Under the pieces are notes generated by a model. That model saw only the letters and a list, made by a program, of their open reading frames with translations. It did not search any database and was not told the origin of the DNA. A program made the position numbers and the translations under genes. Shown here piece after piece: positions 58,154 to 64,000 of a stretch of 64,000 nt of DNA; the first letter of the stretch is position 1, and every line of letters starts with the position of its first letter. The stretch is from Thalassobius vesicularis (lineage in GTDB: Bacteria > Pseudomonadota > Alphaproteobacteria > Rhodobacterales > Rhodobacteraceae), in the NCBI RefSeq assembly GCF_004799325.1, contig NZ_SSMD01000004.1, forward strand, positions 310,001 through 374,000. Reading direction: 5' to 3'.

Positions 58154-58185
58154 ATAGGTCCAGTGTGGCACGTTGATAAGTCCAG
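58154..58185 (-). promoter_or_regulatory. Direct-repeat operator upstream of tpa
   Basis: On the minus strand CTGGACTTAT (58185 to 58176) is followed by CTGGACCTAT (58163 to 58154), starts 22 bases apart, or two helical turns. They match the CTGGACYTA-type direct repeats I recall for R. capsulatus TauR. They lie 88 bases from the tpa start. Confidence 0.6.
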
Positions 58186-58234
58186 ATGTGGCGATCCCAA
58201 AGACTCGTCATCGCGGCCGCGGCCGCTGGGCCAT

Positions 58235-58304
58235 GAGTATTTAGGATCAGAAAGAAGCAGAATTGGCCTTCTTTCTGATGAAAAATACTCCCCCGCCGGA
58301 GGCG
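58235..58304. repeat. Head-to-head pair of type A repeats
   Basis: GAGTATTTAGGATCAGAAAG (58235-58254) and its inverse, up to GTATTTTTCATCAGAAAG on the minus strand (58268-58290), form a long inverted repeat with a short centre. The outer arm on one side keeps the GCCTCCGGCGG segment. Confidence 0.7.
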
Positions 58305-58389
58305 TCCCGAAGGCAGAGTCGGCGCTGGCTTGCGAATTGGGCTTGCGGTTTCGGGCAGGGGGCGGTCGGATAGAGGAAAAGGGGGAGCC

Positions 58390-59646
58390 ATGGCAGAGCG
58401 AGATTTTCTGACATCGTTGTTCGAGGCGGCGATCCGGGCGGCGGATCCGAAGCAGGCGCTGGCGGTGCAACTGCCAGCGCGGCCCAAGGGGCGTGTCGTG
58501 GTGGTTGGCGCGGGCAAGGGGGCGGCGCAACTGGCCGCCGCGTTCGAGGAGCTGTGGGGCGATCCGGTCGAAGGGGTTGTGGTGACCCGTTACGGCTATG
58601 CCTGTCCGTGTCGCCATGTGCGCGTGCTGGAAGCAGCGCATCCGGTGCCGGACGAGGCGGGGTTGGCCGCGTCTCAGGCGCTGTTCGAGGCGGTGCGCGG
58701 GCTTGGCCCTGACGATCTGGTGGTGGCGCTGGTTTGTGGCGGTGGTTCGGCCCTGTTGGCGGCCCCGGCCGAAGGGTTGGCGCTGGAGGACGAGGTGGCG
58801 CTGAACCGCGCGCTATTGGCCAGCGGGGCGCCGATCGGGGCGATGAACGCGGTGCGCAAGCAGGTCAGCCGGATCAAGGGCGGGCGTCTGGCGGCGGCGG
58901 CGTCTCCGGCGCGAGTGATCAGTCTGATCGTCTCGGACGTGCCCGGCGATGATCCGGCGCAGGTGGCCAGCGGGCCGACCGTGCCTGACCGTGTGGGCAG
59001 GGCCGAGGCGCTGGCGGCCGTGCGCGATTACGGAATTGCCCTGCCAGAGCGTATTGCCGATTTCCTGCGAGATGCGCCCGAGGATGCGCCATCCCCGGAT
59101 GACCCGCGTTTTGCCCGCAATGAGGTGCATGTCATCGCCTCGGCCGCGAAATCTCTGGAGGCGGCGGCCGAGGTGGCAGAGGCGGCGGGTATATCTGCCG
59201 CGATCCTGTCCGATGCGATCGAGGGCGAGGCGCGCGAGGTGGCCAAGGTGCATGCCGCGATGGCGCGCGAGGTGGCCTTGCGCAATCGACCCTTTGCCAA
59301 GCCGGTGGTGATCTTGTCTGGGGGCGAAACCACGGTGACCCTGCGCGGCAAAGGAAAGGGCGGGCGCAACAGTGAATTCCTGCTGTCGCTGGTGCTGGAG
59401 ATTGACGGGGTCACGGGCATCACCGCGCTGGCCGCCGACACGGATGGCATCGACGGGTCCGAGGATAACGCGGGTGCCTTTGCTGACGGGACCAGTGCCG
59501 CGCAGATGCGGCGGGCCGGGGTGGACCCGGCGCAGGCCTTGGCGGGCAATGATGCCTGGACCGCGTTCAACGCCATCGACGGGCTGTTCGCACCCGGCCC
59601 GACCGGCACCAATGTGAACGATTTCCGGGCGATCCTGATCCGCTGA
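58390..59646 (+). CDS. Glycerate 2-kinase (GckA/TtuD-like)
   Basis: A 418-residue member of the MOFRL/glycerate kinase II family. It has VVVGAGKGAAQLAAAFEEL, LVCGGGSALLAAPAEGL, VRKQVSRIKGGRLA, SDVPGDDPAQVASGPT and LSGGETTVTLRGKGKGGRN. The enzyme phosphorylates glycerate at the 2-position for the serine cycle or glyoxylate use. TtuD was once labelled hydroxypyruvate reductase. GGGGGAG lies upstream of the ATG at 58390; the upstream frame lacks homology. Confidence 0.92.
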   Translation: MAERDFLTSLFEAAIRAADPKQALAVQLPARPKGRVVVVGAGKGAAQLAAAFEELWGDPVEGVVVTRYGYACPCRHVRVLEAAHPVPDEAGLAASQALFEAVRGLGPDDLVVALVCGGGSALLAAPAEGLALEDEVALNRALLASGAPIGAMNAVRKQVSRIKGGRLAAAASPARVISLIVSDVPGDDPAQVASGPTVPDRVGRAEALAAVRDYGIALPERIADFLRDAPEDAPSPDDPRFARNEVHVIASAAKSLEAAAEVAEAAGISAAILSDAIEGEAREVAKVHAAMAREVALRNRPFAKPVVILSGGETTVTLRGKGKGGRNSEFLLSLVLEIDGVTGITALAADTDGIDGSEDNAGAFADGTSAAQMRRAGVDPAQALAGNDAWTAFNAIDGLFAPGPTGTNVNDFRAILIR

Positions 59647-59717
59647 GCTTTGCGCACCAATCGGATCGCCCTGGCGCGCAGCCAAGGGCAGTGTGGTCCC
59701 GTGACCAGAGGTGCCCC

Positions 59718-60296
59718 ATGATCCAGATCGTTCCCGCTTTGCTGCTTTTCCTGCTGCCGCTGGCCTATAGCCCCGGCCCCGGCAACATGTTCTTTGCCGC
59801 CAACGGGGCGCGCTTCGGGTTTCGGGCGACGCTGCCGGCCTCGGTCGGGTATCATGTGGCGACGTGGGTGGTGACGGTGGCGATCGGGCTGGGCTTTGCC
59901 AGTCTGTTGGCGGCGGTGCCGCAGGCGATGCTGGTGCTGCGATGGGCCGGGGCGGGCTATGTGCTGTGGCTGGCCTGGGGGCTGGCGCGGGCCGGAGGGG
60001 CGGCGCAGGGGCAGGCGCGACCGGCGGGGTTTGGCGATGGGGCGCTACTGTTGCTGTTGAACCCCAAGGCCTATGTCATCATCGCGCTGATGTTCTCGCA
60101 ATTCCTGGGCGAGGCGGCGGGCTGGGGCGCGGTGCTGCTGATCGCCAGCGTCTTTACCCTGAACAATCTGGTGGCGTTTTCGGCATGGACCCTGCTGGGC
60201 GACCGGATCGGGCGGCTGTTCGCGGCTAGAGGCGGGGCGAACCAGCTGTTCGGGGCGATTCTGGCCGGGGTGGCGGTGTGGATGCTGCTGGGCTGA
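59718..60296 (+). CDS. LysE-family amino acid exporter
   Basis: A 192-residue inner-membrane protein of about six helices. The family signature SPGPGNMFFAANGARFG follows the first helix, and LLLLNPKAYVIIALMFSQF lies in the middle. Members export lysine, threonine, homoserine or similar amino acids. The substrate is not decided. It lies 71 bases after glycerate kinase and ends convergently with the OmpA gene. Confidence 0.92.
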   Translation: MIQIVPALLLFLLPLAYSPGPGNMFFAANGARFGFRATLPASVGYHVATWVVTVAIGLGFASLLAAVPQAMLVLRWAGAGYVLWLAWGLARAGGAAQGQARPAGFGDGALLLLLNPKAYVIIALMFSQFLGEAAGWGAVLLIASVFTLNNLVAFSAWTLLGDRIGRLFAARGGANQLFGAILAGVAVWMLLG

Positions 60297-60321
60297 GGGG
60301 GCGGGGCTTTCGCCCAGCCGG

Positions 60322-61254
60322 TCATTGGGTGTTCAGCAGCACCACTTCGACGCGGCGGTTGGCCTCGCGACCGGTTTCCGTCTGGTTGGGCGCGATGGGG
60401 GAGAGATAGCCCATGCCCTCGGCCTCCATCTGGGCGCGGGGGACGCCGTAGATGCTGACCAGCCGTTCCAGAACAGAGGCGGCGCGGCGTTTGGACAGGG
60501 CGACGTTGCCCTCCAGCGCGCCGACGGCATCGGTGTGGCCGACCAGCGCCACGCGGCGGGACGGATCGGCCAGCAGGAACGCCGACAGCGCCTGAAGCGA
60601 GGCGAACGGCCCCTCACCCAGCGAGGAGGAGCCAGTCTCGAACGTCAGATCGTGTAGGACGGCATGGCCCAGGGTCGACAGGCTTTCGCCCAGCGGTTTG
60701 CCTTGGGCGGCCGCCGGGGCCAGCCGCGCTGTGCCCGTCATGGTGGACATCTTGGCGGGTTCCATCGCCTCGGTCGTTACGCGGATCAGCTGGACGAAGC
60801 CGGCGTTGTCGGTGCGGCTGACCAGCAGCGACAGGTGATCCTTGTCTCCGTTGCGGGCTGAAAGGAACCGGAAATCGGTCAGGTCCACATGCATGTCGGG
60901 GGCGGGCAAGATGAAGGTGCCAAAGCGGAAATCGAACCCGCCGCAGGCATCATCGCCGCATTCGAACAGGATCTCGTAGCCGTCATCCTCGAGCTGCTGG
61001 CGCAACGGCCCGAAAATCTGCAGCGAGGTCAGCCCCTGCGCGCCGATCAGCCAGCTTTGGCGGGTGACGGCGCCCTCCAGGTCCTGAACGGGCACCGCGC
61101 CATCGGCAAACGATCCCAGCGGCAGGGCATAGCTGTCGGCCGCGCTGGACAGATCGGCCAGCGGCTTGGCAGAGGCAGGCAGTTCCAGCGTCAGCGCATG
61201 GGCCGTCCCGGACAGGGACAGGGCGGCACAGCACAGGGCGAGCGCGCGCAGCAT
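60322..61254 (-). CDS. OmpA-domain periplasmic protein
   Basis: A 310-residue protein with a Sec signal peptide (MLRALALCCAALSLSGTAHA, cleavage about residue 20) and no lipobox. Residues 20-190 form a unique domain with DDGYEILFECGDDACGGFDF, perhaps with a disulfide. The C-terminal OmpA module has GHTDAVGALEGNVALSKRRA, which binds peptidoglycan. It starts with an ATG overlapping the upstream stop by one base. The role is probably in envelope structure. Confidence 0.88.
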   Translation of the reverse strand: MLRALALCCAALSLSGTAHALTLELPASAKPLADLSSAADSYALPLGSFADGAVPVQDLEGAVTRQSWLIGAQGLTSLQIFGPLRQQLEDDGYEILFECGDDACGGFDFRFGTFILPAPDMHVDLTDFRFLSARNGDKDHLSLLVSRTDNAGFVQLIRVTTEAMEPAKMSTMTGTARLAPAAAQGKPLGESLSTLGHAVLHDLTFETGSSSLGEGPFASLQALSAFLLADPSRRVALVGHTDAVGALEGNVALSKRRAASVLERLVSIYGVPRAQMEAEGMGYLSPIAPNQTETGREANRRVEVVLLNTQ

Positions 61255-61826
61255 CACCGGGCCTGAGCGTGGTATTCCCGGTTCGGACGCATATCCAGGG
61301 CCGAGGCCACGCGGTTGGTCATATTGTAGAACGCCGCCGTGTTGGCGATGTCCCAGATGTCGCGGTCGGTCCAACCGGCATCGCGCAGGGCCTGACGGTC
61401 GGCTTCCTCGATCGTGGCGCTGGCCTTGGTCATCTGCACGGCGAAATCCAGCATGGCGCGCTGTTTCGGGGTCAGATCAGCAACGCGGTAGTTCATCACC
61501 AGCGCCTCGCCCAGGATCGGATCGCCCGAGATCTCGCGCACGGCGGCGCCGTGGGCGGTCAGGCAGTAGAAGCACTTGTTTTCCGAGGACACCGTGACCG
61601 CGATCATCTCGCGCTCCAGCTTGGTCAGGCCGCTGTCGCCCAGCATCAGGTCGTTATAAAGCGCGGTGAAGGCGTTCAGCTTTTCGATGTCAAAGGCGTG
61701 GGCCATCAGCACGTTGGGGATCAGGCCCAGCTTTTCCTGACAGATGCGGAAATACTTGGCGGTTGCCTCGGGCAGCGGGTCCAGCGGCGGCAGGTTCAGC
61801 GCAATGGGGCGCTCGGGGGTGCTCAT
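61254..61826 (-). CDS. Peroxidase-related enzyme (AhpD/carboxymuconolactone decarboxylase fold)
   Basis: A 190-residue all-helical protein with the redox motif ENKCFYCLTAHG (C85, C88, H92). This CxxC-x3-H set is shared with AhpD, which reduces the peroxidase AhpC. The family is called uncharacterised peroxidase-related. It is in a four-gene minus-strand run with cinA, the acetyltransferase and the OmpA gene. The start at 61826 lies next to the acetyltransferase stop. Confidence 0.9.
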   Translation of the reverse strand: MSTPERPIALNLPPLDPLPEATAKYFRICQEKLGLIPNVLMAHAFDIEKLNAFTALYNDLMLGDSGLTKLEREMIAVTVSSENKCFYCLTAHGAAVREISGDPILGEALVMNYRVADLTPKQRAMLDFAVQMTKASATIEEADRQALRDAGWTDRDIWDIANTAAFYNMTNRVASALDMRPNREYHAQAR

Positions 61827-61827
61827 C

Positions 61828-62559
61828 TCAAATATCTTCTTTGTGTTTTCTGTAATGGTACTGCCCGACAAGGGCCATTCCGAGGTCGGAATATAGCGCA
61901 TTCGCGGCCGTGTTGTCTTGTGTGCAGACGACCGACAGGTAGCTGGCCCCGTTGTCGCGCGCCCAGAAGGCGGCCAGACGCATGAACCAGCGGGCCATGC
62001 CCTGCTTGCGCTGATGCGGCAGCACGTACATGGCGTGCAGCATGGCGGTGTCGCCGTGGATGCCGACAAAGGCCGTGCCGGCGGGGCTGTCGTTAAGGCG
62101 GCCCAGCAGGGCGGTCTTGGGCTGCGGCGCGCGGTCCATCACGGCGATGCGGCCGGGGCCGATCTTGCCCTTGGCCCAGATGTCGATCTGGATCGCCAGC
62201 GGTTCCCACACGGCAAAGGCGGTGACGGGCGGCGGGAATTGCGTGGCGACGGTATCGACATGTGCGACCCACAGGTTGACCGGATCGACGATGGCATAGT
62301 TGTGCTCGGCCAGCAGGGCGTCCAGATCGCCCTGACCTTCGCGGACCTGGAACAGGCGGGGCTGGTGCAGCGCCTGCATGGCGGCCTCGGCGGCGGGCAG
62401 ATCTTGCGCCGTCACCGGCTGCATGGCCACGGTGGCCGAGACACGCTGGCCACCATTCTTGCCTTCGCGGATCAGCCAGGGGCCCAGCGTTTTTTCAGCG
62501 GCGGCAGGCCAGGTGCCATCGGTCACATCATAAAGTTGCGCGGCGGTGGGCAGGGTCAT
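61828..62559 (-). CDS. GNAT-family N-acetyltransferase
   Basis: A 243-residue protein whose C-terminal half is a GNAT domain: GDTAMLHAMYVLPHQRKQGM supplies beta-4 and the acetyl-CoA loop (Q/R-x-x-G-M/A), followed by FMRLAAFWARDNGA and ANALYSDLGM. The N-terminal half is a degenerate GNAT copy or another fold. The acceptor is unknown. It overlaps the CinA-like gene by four bases. Confidence 0.87.
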   Translation of the reverse strand: MTLPTAAQLYDVTDGTWPAAAEKTLGPWLIREGKNGGQRVSATVAMQPVTAQDLPAAEAAMQALHQPRLFQVREGQGDLDALLAEHNYAIVDPVNLWVAHVDTVATQFPPPVTAFAVWEPLAIQIDIWAKGKIGPGRIAVMDRAPQPKTALLGRLNDSPAGTAFVGIHGDTAMLHAMYVLPHQRKQGMARWFMRLAAFWARDNGASYLSVVCTQDNTAANALYSDLGMALVGQYHYRKHKEDI

Positions 62560-63275
62560 GCGAACATCTCCGACAGGCGAGTCATGGCGGCATCGACCTG
62601 CGCGCCGTCATGGCCGCGGATCACGATGTTGGCGCCGTATATGCCATTGTTTTGAAAGGGATAAGAGCCGATGGACAGCTCGGGGAAATCATCGGCCAGC
62701 TTTGACAGCGGGCCGGCGATCTCGCCCTCGCCACGTTCGATCCGCAGCGATTGCGACAACAGCGGCGAGCCGCCGGTCAGCGTCGGCAGCACGCTCGCCA
62801 CCATCGCCTCGAACACCGCCGGGACGCCAGCCATGACATGCACGTTCTGGATGGTGAAACCGGGCGCGACCGAGACCGGGTTTTCGATCAGCGTGGCCCC
62901 GTCGGGGATGCGCGCCATGCGCAGGCGGGCCTCGTTCAGCTCGGCGCCGGTGCGGGCGTAATGGGCGGCCAGCAGAGCGCGCGCGTCGTCGCGGATGCTG
63001 ATCGGGGTGTCGAACGCCTCGGCCACGCATTCGGCGGTGATGTCGTCATGCGTCGGCCCGATCCCCCCCGAAGTGAACACAGAGCCGTAAGCCGCCGACA
63101 GCGATTTCACGGCCTTGATGATGGCGCGGCGGTTGTCGGACACGACGCGCGCCTCTTGCAGGTCGATGCCGACGCGGGTCAGCTCGCGCGCCAGGTAATG
63201 CATGTTGCTGTCGCGGGTCCGCCCCGAGAGGATCTCGTCCCCGATGACCAGAATGGCTGCGGTCGGATTGGCCAT
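62556..63275 (-). CDS. CinA-like molybdopterin-binding domain protein
   Basis: A 239-residue protein with the MoCF_BD fold: AAILVIGDEILSGRTRDSN, VFTSGGIGPTHDDITAE and VSVAPGFTIQNVHVMAGVP. In larger CinA proteins a nicotinamide-nucleotide deamidase domain follows; it is missing here. The N-terminal part alone has ADP-ribose or NMN-related pyrophosphatase activity in some proteins, so a nucleotide-repair role is possible. It overlaps the acetyltransferase by four bases and is divergent from sfsA. Confidence 0.92.
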   Translation of the reverse strand: MANPTAAILVIGDEILSGRTRDSNMHYLARELTRVGIDLQEARVVSDNRRAIIKAVKSLSAAYGSVFTSGGIGPTHDDITAECVAEAFDTPISIRDDARALLAAHYARTGAELNEARLRMARIPDGATLIENPVSVAPGFTIQNVHVMAGVPAVFEAMVASVLPTLTGGSPLLSQSLRIERGEGEIAGPLSKLADDFPELSIGSYPFQNNGIYGANIVIRGHDGAQVDAAMTRLSEMFA

Positions 63276-63326
63276 CGCGTGCTCCCTCGTCTTGCGAATA
63301 CTCTGTCACCGGTATAGGCGCGGGAT

Positions 63327-64000
63327 ATGCGCTTTCAAACCCCTCTTGTGCCCGCCACGCTGATCCGCCGGTATAAGCGGTTTCTGGCCGACTGCCTGCT
63401 GGAAGATGGGCAAGAGGTGGTCGCCCACTGCGCCAACCCCGGCTCGATGCTGGGTCTGGCCGAGCCGGGAATGCGAATCTGGCTGGAGCCGAACGACGAT
63501 CCCAAGAAGAAGCTGAAATACGGCTGGCGGCTGGTCGAACATGACGGCGGCCATTTCACCGGCGTCGATACATCCGTCCCCAACCGCGCGCTGAAGGCCG
63601 CGCTGGAGGCGCACCAGGTGCCGGGCCTGCCCGCCTATGAAACCGTGCGGGCCGAGGTGAAATACGGCGCGAACAGCCGGATCGACTTCTTGCTGTCGGG
63701 CGCACAAGACACCTATGTCGAGGTGAAATCGGTGACCCTCAGCCGCCAGCACGGCCTGGCCGAGTTTCCCGACAGCGTCACCGCGCGCGGCGCCAAACAC
63801 CTGGCGGAACTGGCGGCGATGGTCGCGCAGGGGCACAACGCGGTGATGCTGTACCTGGTGCAGCGCAACGATTGCACCCGCTTCACCCTGGCCGCAGACA
63901 TCGACCCCACCTATGACGCCGCCTTTGTCGCGGCGCGTCGGGCGGGGGTACAAGTGCTGGGCTTTGACACCAGGATCAGCCCCGAGGGCGTCGACCTGGG
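63327..64000 (+). CDS. sfsA: SfsA family DNA/RNA nuclease (3' end outside window)
   Basis: The 5' 224 codons of an SfsA protein; the frame is still open at the window's last base, with about ten or more codons missing (SfsA is usually about 235 residues). It shows VPATLIRRYKRFLADC, VVAHCANPGSMLGL, YGANSRIDFLLSG and YVEVKSVTLS, the last with nuclease-like acidic and lysine residues (D-ExK). SfsA was first tied to sugar fermentation and later recognised as a nuclease-fold protein. It starts 51 bases from the divergent CinA-like gene. Confidence 0.94.
   Translation, partial: MRFQTPLVPATLIRRYKRFLADCLLEDGQEVVAHCANPGSMLGLAEPGMRIWLEPNDDPKKKLKYGWRLVEHDGGHFTGVDTSVPNRALKAALEAHQVPGLPAYETVRAEVKYGANSRIDFLLSGAQDTYVEVKSVTLSRQHGLAEFPDSVTARGAKHLAELAAMVAQGHNAVMLYLVQRNDCTRFTLAADIDPTYDAAFVAARRAGVQVLGFDTRISPEGVDL

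Larger units (their letters stand above)
58067..58389. other. Long divergent gap between tpa and glycerate kinase
   Basis: This 323-base gap has no supported gene. The tpa-proximal half holds the two CTGGAC repeats (58154-58185). The middle has GCGGCCGCGGCCGC, and the other half an inverted pair of type A repeats (58235-58304). The glycerate kinase promoter should lie in the last 90 bases, but no clear boxes were seen. Confidence 0.6.

Noticed and set aside
58208-58226. The GCGGCCGCGGCCGC stretch as an attachment or recombination site
   Set aside because: It is a simple GC palindrome with no flanking repeats or integrase gene. Base composition explains it.
4542-58304. CRISPR array or insertion-sequence remnants from the repeated units
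   Set aside because: Copies are scattered singly or in pairs, not in an array with spacers. I see no terminal inverted repeats, target duplications or transposase.
1-64000. tRNA or rRNA genes, prophage genes, integrated elements
   Set aside because: None was seen on either strand by eye. A dedicated RNA search could still find a small RNA gene.

Overview
This is a GC-rich, densely packed chromosomal window with short intergenic gaps and many 4-base ATGA overlaps. Gene content points to an alphaproteobacterium of the Rhodobacteraceae (Roseobacter/Paracoccus relatives): a TauR-type MocR regulator with taurine-pyruvate aminotransferase, DUF1523 and DUF1285 proteins, a zf-CHCC (NDUFS6-like) protein, glycolate oxidase GlcDEF, and a branching glycosyltransferase paired with a sulfotransferase. 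I see no phage, insertion sequence, CRISPR array, tRNA or rRNA. The genus cannot be told from the sequence alone.

Layout. 1-12.5 kb is mostly housekeeping: a partial aromatic aminotransferase, cold-shock protein, dapA, lytic transglycosylase, a divergent FAD oxidase/mnmD pair (a split MnmC), a DMT transporter, a hydratase-like protein, a VOC protein, an FMN reductase, an OmpA lipoprotein, a short Ada, nth and a PfkB kinase. 12.5-19 kb holds a divergent sulfotransferase/branching-glycosyltransferase pair, a HIT protein, polA and a small zinc-finger gene. 19-31.5 kb holds an ABC ATPase, a CDF metal exporter, tesB, a hydroxypyruvate isomerase-like gene, DUF1285 divergent from a four-gene MoxR-DUF58-DUF4159 operon, and small membrane proteins. 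31.6-44.2 kb holds glcDEF, a secreted trypsin-like protease, hsp20, an aminotransferase, a globin, gabD, a formamidase-like hydrolase, a P1 peptidase, creatinase and a cupin.

45.0-52.0 kb is the most unusual part: seven co-directional genes coding for a long coiled-coil protein, a 376-residue unknown with a TerB-like motif, a AAA+ ATPase, three small membrane proteins (the last a DUF1523) and a 463-residue unknown. It looks like an undescribed membrane-associated AAA+ system. A strong hairpin lies upstream, and a secreted protein is encoded divergently. 52-58 kb is a taurine/acetyl-phosphate module (ackA, pta, tauR, a ketopantoate reductase-like gene, tpa). It carries two pairs of CTGGAC-type direct repeats with identical 22-base phasing, one upstream of tpa and one upstream of tauR. 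58-64 kb holds glycerate kinase, a LysE exporter, an OmpA protein, an AhpD-like enzyme, an acetyltransferase, a CinA-like protein and a partial sfsA.

Running through the window are two families of short intergenic repeats. Type A has the core GAGTATTT-n-TCAGAAAGAAG. Type B has a GC hairpin followed by GGGATATTTGGAAAAAGAAG. They occur at least a dozen times, only between genes. Some copies carry tandem hairpins whose stems differ by compensating base changes.
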